Shown here: positions 1 to 5,864 of the stretch, piece by piece | Layout of the letters: every line of letters starts with the position of its first letter | How positions within the stretch are numbered: position 1 is the stretch's first letter | Source of the DNA: an uncultured Parvularculaceae bacterium | GTDB lineage: Bacteria > Pseudomonadota > Alphaproteobacteria > Caulobacterales > Parvularculaceae | Length of the DNA stretch: 6,499 nucleotides | Reading direction: 5' to 3' | Assembly: GCA_947259815.1 (NCBI GenBank) | Contig: CAMYNO010000394.1 | Span: 1-6,499, forward strand | The notes under the pieces: model-generated | Database searches by the model: none | Told to the model about the DNA's origin: nothing | What the model saw: the letters and a program-made list of their open reading frames with translations, nothing else | Made by a program: the position numbers and the translations under genes

Positions 1-1086
1 CCCATGGGGCTGGAACACGAGCAGGAGGCGTCCCGGAAATTCGTGCAGCGCAGCCAGGCTTGCCGAAAGCTTGTCCGGATTATGGGCAAAGTCGTCAATC
101 ACCGTGACGCCTTTCGCTTCGCCGACCCATTCGAGACGTCGCTTGACGCCTGAAAATTCACCAAGCGCGCTCGCCGCGGCGGGAAGTTCAACGCCGCACG
201 CCGTCGCAGCGGCGATAGCAGCAAGAGCATTCGAAACATTATGACGGCCAGGCATGCGTAACCTGACGCTCGCACGCTCGCCATCCCTCGCGGCAACGGC
301 AAAAGTCACGCCGAAGGGCTGGGGCAGGATATTTTCGGCGATCAAGTCAGCGTCATAATCGCCGGTCGAATAGGTGACCTTTGGGGCCGTGCGCGCGGCG
401 GCAATTGCGCGGGTTTCATCATTATCGAGATTGAGAACCGCAATTTCGGCGCGGTCGACAAACCCGCCAAACAGCGAACGTAGCTCGTCCATGGTTTTAT
501 GATCGAGCGCGATATTATTCAGCACAGCAACTTTTGGATTATACATCGCGATGGAGCCGTCGCTTTCATCCACCTCGGAAACAAAGAAGCGGTTGCCGCC
601 GACAAGCGCACTGGCGAACATGGCTTCTTCGCTGGCGAAATTCTTCATCACCGCGCCATTCATCACGGTCGGATTGCGCTCGGCGTGATGGAGAATCCAG
701 CCGATCATGCCCGTTGTCGTCGACTTCCCGCTGGTCCCGGCGACACCGACCGGCATCTCGGCATCGTTGAAAATCTCGGCGAGCAATTGCGCGCGGGTGA
801 TGCGCTCAGCGCCAAGGGCGTTGGCCGCCGCCACATCCGGCACGCTATCTTCCACCGCGGCGGAGGCGACGAGCACCTGCTGCGCGCGTTTCAATCCGCT
901 GCCATCCTGCAGAAAAAGCCGGATGCCGAGCATCGTTAAATAATCGAATTTCTCCGGCGTTCGTCCCTGATCGCGCGATCGGTCCGAGCCCGCCACATTA
1001 TGGCCGCGCGCTTTCAGGATAACCGCTAGCGGTAACATGCCGGAGCCGCCGACGCCGCAGAAGAAAAATTCACGTATTTCAGTCAT
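1..1086 (-). CDS. MurC/Mpl-type Mur ligase, 3' end outside the window
   Basis: ATP-dependent ligase of the Mur family, cytoplasmic. It would join L-Ala (MurC) or the murein tripeptide L-Ala-D-Glu-mDAP (Mpl, recycling) to UDP-MurNAc. The reading frame is open from the ATG at 1086-1084 to the left edge (362 codons), so the C-terminal part is missing. Seen in order: the N-terminal UDP-binding glycine motif GVGGSGM (residues 11-17); the ATP P-loop GTSGKSTTT (117-125); EVDESDGS (171-178); NNIALDH (190-196); [15 protein letters not shown] (278-292), which matches the MurC/Mpl 'GRHN..NALAA' signature; KRRLEWVG (315-322); [11 protein letters not shown] (330-340); and FQPHG (358-362). The P-loop has Ser where MurC and Mpl usually have His (GTHGKT), and AHNP replaces the usual (A/G)HHP, so this is a divergent subfamily. 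The choice between Mpl and MurC is inferred; the divergent LD-carboxypeptidase favours a recycling (Mpl-like) role. No clear Shine-Dalgarno precedes the start. Confidence 0.88.
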   Translation of the reverse strand, partial: MTEIREFFFCGVGGSGMLPLAVILKARGHNVAGSDRSRDQGRTPEKFDYLTMLGIRLFLQDGSGLKRAQQVLVASAAVEDSVPDVAAANALGAERITRAQLLAEIFNDAEMPVGVAGTSGKSTTTGMIGWILHHAERNPTVMNGAVMKNFASEEAMFASALVGGNRFFVSEVDESDGSIAMYNPKVAVLNNIALDHKTMDELRSLFGGFVDRAEIAVLNLDNDETRAIAAARTAPKVTYSTGDYDADLIAENILPQPFGVTFAVAARDGERASVRLRMPGRHNVSNALAAIAAATACGVELPAAASALGEFSGVKRRLEWVGEAKGVTVIDDFAHNPDKLSASLAALHEFPGRLLLVFQPHG

Positions 1087-1137
1087 GACCAGATCGATGT
1101 AACGGAAATTAACCAACAAGTGGTAAGCAAATCTTCG
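1087..1137. promoter_or_regulatory. Short divergent gap between Mur ligase and S66 peptidase
   Basis: The two divergent genes are separated by 33 nt if the peptidase starts at the GTG at 1120, or by 51 nt if it starts at the ATG at 1138. This is too short for two complete non-overlapping promoters. At least one promoter must therefore overlap the other promoter or lie in the opposite coding sequence. I see no convincing -35/-10 pair on either strand, so this entry marks the region where shared control must act and does not define a site. Confidence 0.35.
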
Positions 1138-1977
1138 ATGGCGAAAGGCCCAGTAAATATCGCATTTGTCTGCCCCGGCGCCCGCATAGAACGGGATCTG
1201 GCGCAACAATTTAGCGACTTTGTGGCGTCAATCTGCGAAGAGCGGGCAACCATCCATTTTCATGAACAGTGTTTTTTGACCGCCGGTCATTTCGCCGGAA
1301 GCGATGGGGAGCGCAGCGCGGCGTTCCTGGAGGTCGCCAATAATCCGCAATTTGACGTCATCTGGTTCGCCCGCGGCGGCTATGGCGCCTGCCGGCTCGA
1401 CCCTTCGGTTTACGAGCAGATGAATACAGCGGCGCGTGAAAAGACCTATTTCGGCTATTCCGACGCCGGCGTGATCTTTGCCCGCCTGCATGCCGCGAAG
1501 ATCGGCAGGCCCGTCCACGGACCGGTGGCGGCGGAATTGCCATTCCCCGGCGGCGAAAAAAATATCGCTCGCGCCCTCGCCTATCTTGTCGATGGCGATG
1601 AGGCAGGGGTTGAAGCAAATGCGAAATCCGGCGAGCCGGTGGCGGCGTTCAACATAACCGTGCTGGCGCATATGATCGGCGCGGACTGGTTCCCATCGCT
1701 TGCCGGCCATCAACTCATGCTCGAAGACGTTGGCGAATATCTCTACCAGATCGACCGCGCCATGTGCGCCATCACCTCCGCGCCAGCCTTTGCCGGCGTC
1801 GCGGGCGTCCGGCTGGGGCGCGTCTCAAAGGTTCCCGAAAACGACCGTCCATTTGGCGCAGATGAAGTCGAGATTGCGCAATATTGGTGTGAGCGAGCGG
1901 GCGTTCCCTATCTCGGACGCGCCGATATCGGCCATGATTGCGACAACAAGATCGTCCCGTTCCGGCGGCCCGCCTAA
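1138..1977 (+). CDS. LD-carboxypeptidase, peptidase family S66 (LdcA-like)
   Basis: Serine peptidase of family S66. These cytoplasmic enzymes remove the terminal D-Ala from murein tetrapeptides (L-Ala-D-Glu-mDAP-D-Ala) during peptidoglycan recycling. The family layout is complete. Numbering is from the GTG at 1120. The protein has an N-terminal strand NIAFVCPGA (13-21), the [10 protein letters not shown] loop (84-93), and FGYSD (111-115) with the probable nucleophile Ser114. [17 protein letters not shown] (199-215) carries the probable Glu202, and [13 protein letters not shown] (269-281) carries His272. This is the Ser-Glu-His triad expected of LdcA. Length (279-285 aa) is slightly below the usual ~300. 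I prefer the ATG at 1138 because it puts the first strand about seven residues in, as is usual; the in-frame GTG at 1120 would add six polar residues. Neither start has a strong Shine-Dalgarno. It is divergent from the Mur ligase, which would use its tripeptide product. Muropeptide specificity is inferred from the family; related S66 enzymes such as MccF cleave other amides. Confidence 0.9.
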   Translation: MAKGPVNIAFVCPGARIERDLAQQFSDFVASICEERATIHFHEQCFLTAGHFAGSDGERSAAFLEVANNPQFDVIWFARGGYGACRLDPSVYEQMNTAAREKTYFGYSDAGVIFARLHAAKIGRPVHGPVAAELPFPGGEKNIARALAYLVDGDEAGVEANAKSGEPVAAFNITVLAHMIGADWFPSLAGHQLMLEDVGEYLYQIDRAMCAITSAPAFAGVAGVRLGRVSKVPENDRPFGADEVEIAQYWCERAGVPYLGRADIGHDCDNKIVPFRRPA

Positions 1978-1990
1978 GGATTGCTCCTTA
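1975..1990 (+). terminator. Weak terminator-like hairpin at the S66 stop codon
   Basis: TAAGGA (1975-1980) and TCCTTA (1985-1990) form a perfect 6-bp stem with a 4-nt loop, starting at the TAA stop codon and followed by TCTTTT. The stem is short and half A/T, so it may be only a partial terminator. Read-through into the next operon cannot be excluded. Confidence 0.3.
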
Positions 1991-2003
1991 TCTTTTCAAG
2001 GCC

Positions 2004-2034
2004 TTGGCGCCTGAGCCGGCGTTCCCTAAATAAT
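2004..2034 (+). promoter_or_regulatory. Candidate promoter of the three-gene operon
   Basis: TTGGCG (2004-2009) matches the sigma-70 type -35 box at four of six positions. It is followed 19 nt later by AATAAT (2029-2034), which matches TATAAT at five of six; with a 17-nt spacer the alternative -10 is TAAATA (2027-2032). The A/T-rich block TAAATAATAA stands out in the G/C-rich surroundings and lies about 25 nt before the start codon. This would give a very short 5' leader. It is inferred from sequence only. Confidence 0.35.
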
Positions 2035-2048
2035 AAGCGGGACGGCTT

Positions 2049-2053
2049 GGGAG
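2049..2053 (+). promoter_or_regulatory. Ribosome binding site GGGAG of the first operon gene
   Basis: GGGAG lies 6 nt before the ATG at 2060. It is the clearest Shine-Dalgarno in the three-gene operon and fixes that start. Its last G begins a GACTC (GANTC) site at 2053-2057, the recognition sequence of CcrM-type methyltransferases in alphaproteobacteria. Confidence 0.65.
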
Positions 2054-2059
2054 ACTCAT

Positions 2060-3238
2060 ATGGCTGCGGAAGAACGCAAGACGGCGCTTCAATATCTTGA
2101 TCGCGCCATGGGCGAATTGCGTGCGCTTGGCTTTGCGCCGGAAGACGGCGAGCCAGCGCCAATCATCGCACTGTTAAACCAGATTTCAGACCTCGACGAA
2201 ACAAGGGTCTCCGCAATTGCGCGAACCCTCGATCAGGCATCGCACTTTAACGATGTGGTGCGAGAGGAAGTCTCCGGCATGAATGTCGGCGAGCGTTATG
2301 AAGGTATAACGGCTGCGTTTGACTCGATACGCGACGACGCAAAATCCCTGGTCGATCAGTATGCCGATGGAAAAATTTCCACACTTGAGCGCGTCTCTAA
2401 TGTCTGGATGAAAATGACCCGCGGCGACATCGCCGCGCGGTTTGGAAAAATCAAGGATCTTTACCTTCAGGTAGCCGCCGACACCCGCGATCAGGTCGAA
2501 CGCGAGTTGCGCATCCTTGAGGTTTATCGCGATTTTCGCGGCGCGCTGAAACAATCCGAAGTCATGGCGCTGGAAGTATTGAGCACCGCTGAGCAAGAAC
2601 TTGAAAAATCAAAGGCGGGGCTGCGCGAGAAGGTTGCAGCGGTTGAAGGTTTTTCCGGTGACGACGACGCCGAGCGCGCCGGACTGGAACTCGACCGCGA
2701 TGAAGCCTTGCGCACGCTGCAAAAGGAAGAAAAACGCTACCAGGTGACAAAGGATCTCTCCGACAATATCACCGTTGGTTATAATACATCCGAAGTCATC
2801 ATGACCCGGCTGGTGCAAACGACGAATGCGAAAGAGCGCATCTACGCGCAGTCCGTTTCCTTCTTCGGCACCAATGAAACAGTCCTTACCGCCCTTACGG
2901 CCACCTTCACCGGCATGCACGGCCTGCACGAGTCGACGCAAACGCTGGAGGCGATGAAAAAAGGTATCGAGGACTCGCTTGAAACCCTGTCCGACATAGG
3001 CGGCAAGGTCCAGGAAGAAGCGGTGAAGGCCGGCTACGGGCCGACGGTTTCCGCCGCCGCCGTGAAACGCCTTGTGGACTCGGTCGTCGCCTATCAGGAA
3101 CGCTCGCAGCAGATCATCACGGAAATGCGCAAGCTCTCCACCGAGAATTCGAAAGAAATTCGCGAGGCCGTTGAAGACGGCAAGAAACGGCTGGCGAAGC
3201 TCGTTGAACAAGGCGCCAGCGCGGCTCTTACCGCGTGA
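2060..3238 (+). CDS. Uncharacterised all-helical cytoplasmic protein, first gene of operon
   Basis: I cannot assign a family with confidence. The 392-aa product has no signal peptide and no membrane segment, and looks almost entirely alpha-helical. Likely coiled-coil stretches lie around residues 140-230 (charged heptad-like runs such as DTRDQVERELRILEVY, and TAEQELEKSKAGLREKV) and 290-385. A less charged block around 262-290 (YAQSVSFFGTNETVLTALTA) breaks the helices. The conspicuous sequence GGKVQEEAVKAGYGPT (314-329) and the C-terminal basic helix DGKKRLAKL (373-381) look like conserved elements. The layout (long helices, a central T/F-rich block, a final charged helix) is loosely like TelA-type toxic-anion-resistance proteins, but I see no diagnostic TelA motif, so this is only a hypothesis. 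No cysteine is present. The start is well supported by GGGAG. The stop codon overlaps the start of the next gene, so the two products are probably made together. Confidence 0.85.
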   Translation: MAAEERKTALQYLDRAMGELRALGFAPEDGEPAPIIALLNQISDLDETRVSAIARTLDQASHFNDVVREEVSGMNVGERYEGITAAFDSIRDDAKSLVDQYADGKISTLERVSNVWMKMTRGDIAARFGKIKDLYLQVAADTRDQVERELRILEVYRDFRGALKQSEVMALEVLSTAEQELEKSKAGLREKVAAVEGFSGDDDAERAGLELDRDEALRTLQKEEKRYQVTKDLSDNITVGYNTSEVIMTRLVQTTNAKERIYAQSVSFFGTNETVLTALTATFTGMHGLHESTQTLEAMKKGIEDSLETLSDIGGKVQEEAVKAGYGPTVSAAAVKRLVDSVVAYQERSQQIITEMRKLSTENSKEIREAVEDGKKRLAKLVEQGASAALTA

Positions 3239-4197
3239 GCGAGACGGTCCTGACGCCCAACGGCGCGCTGAGCGATGCCGCGCCGAAGAAACTCGACGAT
3301 GTCATGCTCGCCATGGATATCGTCGATACGCTGCGCCACCGTGAAAAGCTGATCGACCGAGAACTGGGAACCGAGGAACGGGAAAAGAAACTGATCGGCC
3401 GGCTAAAGGAAATCTACGCCGCGCAAGGCATAGACGTTCCGGACCGTATTCTCGCCGACGGGGTCAAGGCGCTTGAAGAAAAGCGCTTCGCTTATGAGCC
3501 GCCGAAAAACTCTTTCGCGGTCAGCCTTGCAAAGTTTTATATTGCCCGCGACCGCTGGCTCAAGCCGGTTGCCGTTATCCTCGGCATTGCCGCATTCGCC
3601 ACCGCCATATGGGAACTGGGTGTTGACGGCCCGCGCGAGGCCCGATTGGACGCCACGCGCATCGAACTCACCGAAACCCTTCCCAACGCGCTGATCGCCG
3701 AACGCGATGCTGCGTTATCCATCGCGGAAACCGCCGCCGCCCGCGCAAGAATCGAAACCGCTTACCAGGACGGGGTCGCCGCAGCGGATGCAGGCGACGC
3801 CAATAGTGCACGTGACGCCGTCACAGATTTGCAACGCCTTGAGGCCCTGCTCAAGCAAACGCTCAGTGTCCGCATCGTCTCGCGGCCCGGTGAATTTTCC
3901 GGCGTCTTCCGCACCCATGACGATGATGCCTCGCTTAGAAATTATTATCTAATTGTAGAAGCGGTCGACGCTGGCGGGCGCGCTCAACAGATCGAAATCG
4001 CCAGTGAAGAAGACCAACAACGGGGCTGGACGACAAGCTGGGGCGTGCGCGTGCCGGAAGGCGAGTTCAACCGCGTCGCCGCAGACAAACAGGACGATCA
4101 AATCATTCAGAATGCAGTGATCGGCGAAAAGCCGCGCGGCGCCCTTGCGCCATCCTACACGATTGACGCCAGCGGCGGAGCGATCCTCGAATGGTAG
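3235..4197 (+). CDS. Uncharacterised single-pass membrane protein, second gene of operon
   Basis: The 320-aa product has three parts. The cytoplasmic N-terminal region (1-109) carries a striking LDDVMLAMDIVDTLRHRE block (20-37), a charged helix, and QGIDVPDRIL (64-73). One transmembrane helix spans about 110-128 (KPVAVILGIAAFATAIWEL). The C-terminal region contains a helical stalk (about 134-210) and a beta-rich domain (about 211-320) with RGWTTSWGVRVPEGEF (263-278). Arg and Lys before the helix and Glu/Asp after it predict N-in, C-out topology, so the last ~190 residues should be periplasmic. There is no cysteine. The LDDVMLAMD N-terminus reminds me of a DUF family of unknown function (possibly DUF6384, from memory and unverified). 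The GTG start at 3235 overlaps the upstream TGA in the tetranucleotide GTGA and has no visible Shine-Dalgarno, which indicates translational coupling. Confidence 0.85.
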   Translation: MSETVLTPNGALSDAAPKKLDDVMLAMDIVDTLRHREKLIDRELGTEEREKKLIGRLKEIYAAQGIDVPDRILADGVKALEEKRFAYEPPKNSFAVSLAKFYIARDRWLKPVAVILGIAAFATAIWELGVDGPREARLDATRIELTETLPNALIAERDAALSIAETAAARARIETAYQDGVAAADAGDANSARDAVTDLQRLEALLKQTLSVRIVSRPGEFSGVFRTHDDDASLRNYYLIVEAVDAGGRAQQIEIASEEDQQRGWTTSWGVRVPEGEFNRVAADKQDDQIIQNAVIGEKPRGALAPSYTIDASGGAILEW

Positions 4198-4204
4198 GCG
4201 CTAT

Positions 4205-5680
4205 ATGACCTCTGGCCGCGACGTTCTTCATCGCATTGACGCTTCAATCTCTGAAGCGCGCAGGGGCCTTGGAGATATAAACCGTGCCGCTTCAGAGCGC
4301 GCCGGTCGGCTTGCCGTCATTGAGCGCGCGGAGGCGGACGCCTATCGCCGCATTGCCGCCATCCGCCTTGATAATCTGCAATCGGACGATCTCACCAAAT
4401 CCCTTGGCGAGACCGATGAAGAGGCGATGCACCTTATCGAGACCCATGAGGAACGCCTCGACGCGCTTACGCGTGAGATTGCAGAGGCCCGCCATACGAT
4501 CGAACGCCTGGAACAGGACCGGCGCCAACGCGAGCAAGCGCTAGACAAAGCTGTGGAGACCCATGATCGCGCTGTCGAGAAGACCAATGAACGGCTGGAA
4601 ACAGACGAGGGTTACCTGAAACGCGTTAGAGCCCTCGAACACGCGAATGAGGTTGTCGAGCGGGCGCAGGCCAAGCTTGACCTGGCTCGCGCGGACCGCG
4701 CCGATAAGGGTGCGCCTTATGACAATGACCCGCTCTTTTCATATCTGTGGGAGCGTCAATTCGGCACAAAAGATTATCGCGCGTTCTTCCTTTTTGTCGC
4801 ACTCGACCGCTGGGTCGCGCGCCTCATTCGCTATCGCGATGCAAAGCTGAATTACGCACGCCTTCTTGAATTGCCTGAGCGGCTTGCGGAGCATTTAGAC
4901 CGGGTCGAAGCCGCGGCCGCTGAAATGGAAACCGCCATAGAAATCTATGAGCGCGAAATGCTTGAACGCGACGGCGTCGGCAAGCTACGCGACAAGGCGG
5001 CCGATGCGCGCAAGGCCCTTGAAGAAACCGACCGGTTGATGGCCAGCGCGGAGAGCGACCATCAGGCGCTTGCCAAAGAGCACGCCGACACCGCCGCCGG
5101 ACGCAGCGGTCCGATCGGCGAAGCGCGCAGGCTGATCGCAAAAGCGCTGTCGGACCGCTCGATCCCCGATCTGAAAGTCCTCGCCGCCGAGACCTTGACC
5201 CTTGAGGACGACCATCTGGTCGATGAGCTCATACGCTTACGCCGCGAGCGAATGGAGTTCGAGGAATATGGAAAATCTCTCGATCGGTCAGTCTCGCAAC
5301 AGGCCGGTGTGCTTGGCGAACTCGAAACACTACGTCGCCGGTTCAAGTCAGCGCGATATGATAGTCCGTATTCCGAATTTTCCGATATGGGCGTTGTCAG
5401 CGTTATTTTGGCCGAACTTCTGCGCGGCGCCGTGAATGAGCGCAATGCCTGGCGGCGCTTCCAGAAGGCGCAGCGCAGACGCAAAAACGACTGGTCTGAC
5501 GATTTCGGCGGGCCGGAATGGCGCGGCGGCTTCGGCTTACCGCAAACTCGCGACCGATGGACCGGGCGCTCTATTCCCCGCCCGCCGCGCGCACCACGGG
5601 CGCCACGCGCGCCAAGAGCGCCGCGTGTGCGGCTACCCCGCCGCGGAAAAGGCGGGTTTAAAACCGGCGGCGGGTTTTGA
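4205..5680 (+). CDS. Uncharacterised coiled-coil protein with basic RAP/Gly-rich tail, third gene of operon
   Basis: The 491-aa product is built of long charged helices. Coiled coil is likely over about 12-165 (for example EIAEARHTIERLEQDRR, 91-107) and 225-300, with a further helical block at about 330-382. An aromatic, less charged core at 171-222 (including DPLFSYLWERQFGTKDYRAF and LDRWVARLIRYRD) separates the two coils. A short hydrophobic helix MGVVSVILAELL (395-406) is followed by a basic run KAQRRRKNDW (421-430). The last ~60 residues are low complexity: G/W/R-rich, then four RAP triplets, then KGGFKTGGGF. No signal peptide, no clear transmembrane helix and no cysteine. I chose the ATG at 4205 because AGG (4196-4198) lies 6 nt upstream and only 7 nt separate it from the preceding stop. 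An in-frame TTG at 4145 would lie inside the previous gene. Possible roles are scaffold, filament or nucleic-acid/polyanion binding through the tail. None is demonstrated, and I recognise no named family. Confidence 0.85.
   Translation: MTSGRDVLHRIDASISEARRGLGDINRAASERAGRLAVIERAEADAYRRIAAIRLDNLQSDDLTKSLGETDEEAMHLIETHEERLDALTREIAEARHTIERLEQDRRQREQALDKAVETHDRAVEKTNERLETDEGYLKRVRALEHANEVVERAQAKLDLARADRADKGAPYDNDPLFSYLWERQFGTKDYRAFFLFVALDRWVARLIRYRDAKLNYARLLELPERLAEHLDRVEAAAAEMETAIEIYEREMLERDGVGKLRDKAADARKALEETDRLMASAESDHQALAKEHADTAAGRSGPIGEARRLIAKALSDRSIPDLKVLAAETLTLEDDHLVDELIRLRRERMEFEEYGKSLDRSVSQQAGVLGELETLRRRFKSARYDSPYSEFSDMGVVSVILAELLRGAVNERNAWRRFQKAQRRRKNDWSDDFGGPEWRGGFGLPQTRDRWTGRSIPRPPRAPRAPRAPRAPRVRLPRRGKGGFKTGGGF
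5588..5623 (+). repeat. Four tandem Arg-Ala-Pro codon triplets
   Basis: Residues 462-473 of the coiled-coil protein are RAPRAPRAPRAP, extended by neighbouring PR units. The codons differ between copies: CGC GCA CCA, CGG GCG CCA, CGC GCG CCA, AGA GCG CCG. The repeat is therefore conserved at the protein level more than at the DNA level. This argues against a recent slippage expansion. Confidence 0.85.
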
Positions 5681-5707
5681 GATCAAATGGAACGCCGCAT
5701 AAATATA

Positions 5708-5747
5708 CGCCGTCAATCCAGTCCCGAACGGCGCGCCATTTCTTTTT
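5708..5747 (+). terminator. Candidate terminator of the three-gene operon
   Basis: CGCCGT (5708-5713) and ACGGCG (5728-5733) can form a 6-bp stem with a 14-nt loop. The T-rich tract ATTTCTTTTTA follows at 5738-5748. The loop is long and a 4-nt gap separates stem and T tract, so efficiency is uncertain. Two other weak hairpins lie in the last 45 nt of the preceding gene: CCCGCC/GGCGGG at 5637-5656 and AAAACC/GGTTTT at 5660-5678. Confidence 0.35.
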
Positions 5748-5771
5748 AGCGCCCGCATACAGGTTTCACGT

Positions 5772-5793
5772 TTTCTCGATACCCGTTGAGAAA
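5772..5793 (+). other. Inverted repeat TTTCTC/GAGAAA in the asd leader
   Basis: TTTCTC (5772-5777) pairs with GAGAAA (5788-5793). A G-T wobble continues the stem (5778/5787), leaving an 8-nt loop. It is followed by ordinary sequence without a T tract, so it is not a terminator. It could be an operator half-site pair or part of a structured leader. Confidence 0.3.
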
Positions 5794-5834
5794 TGATCGG
5801 CCTTTCAGTGCTTGACTTCGGCAATATTTGCGCG

Positions 5835-5864
5835 TTTTTCGCTCCCGCATCATGGAGCGTAAAA
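5835..5864 (+). promoter_or_regulatory. Hairpin enclosing the asd Shine-Dalgarno
   Basis: CGCTCC (5840-5845) pairs perfectly with GGAGCG (5854-5859) around an 8-nt loop. After one T-T mismatch, TTTT (5835-5838) pairs with AAAA (5861-5864), the last A being the first base of the asd start codon. GGAG (5854-5857), the asd Shine-Dalgarno at 6-nt spacing, is thus buried in the stem. This would limit ribosome access if the transcript includes position 5835. An in-frame ATG at 5852 sits in the loop but has no Shine-Dalgarno of its own. Confidence 0.45.

Larger units (their letters stand above)
5681..5863 (+). other. Non-coding leader region before asd
   Basis: These 183 nt contain no convincing gene on either strand. 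They hold three inverted repeats (5708-5733, 5772-5793, 5835-5864), listed separately, and a possible -35 box TTGACT at 5812-5817 without a good -10 at normal spacing. The length would allow a promoter plus a structured 5' leader for asd. I could not recognise a known riboswitch class. Confidence 0.5.

Noticed and set aside
499..939. 146-codon plus-strand reading frame
   Set aside because: It lies opposite the Mur ligase, whose minus-strand frame carries all the Mur motifs; composition and lack of a binding site mark it as a shadow.
1228..1713. 161-codon minus-strand reading frame
   Set aside because: It lies opposite the S66 peptidase, which has the full catalytic triad in frame.
2609..3211. 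200-codon minus-strand reading frame
   Set aside because: It lies wholly inside the first operon gene on the opposite strand, has His/Arg/Phe-rich composition typical of antisense to G/C-rich helical genes, and has no recognisable domain.
2060..3238. Firm TelA (toxic anion resistance) assignment
   Set aside because: Only the general helical layout is similar; no diagnostic motif is visible, so the name would be unsupported without a profile search.
4145..4204. TTG at 4145 as start of the coiled-coil protein
   Set aside because: It lies 53 nt inside the preceding gene, encodes a non-helical Arg-rich lead and lacks a binding site; the ATG at 4205 has AGG at good spacing.
5812..5840. sigma-70 promoter with TTGACT at 5812
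   Set aside because: At 16-18 nt downstream only T/G-rich sequence without a -10 match is found; it is kept only as a remark in the leader entry.
5852..5863. Upstream in-frame ATG of asd
   Set aside because: No Shine-Dalgarno precedes it, and its own G starts the GGAG that serves the ATG at 5864. Family members begin close to the nucleotide-binding strand.
5681..5863. Lysine riboswitch before asd
   Set aside because: The length would fit and asd is a known target in other phyla, but I could not find the conserved core pattern, and the hairpins are simple isolated stems.
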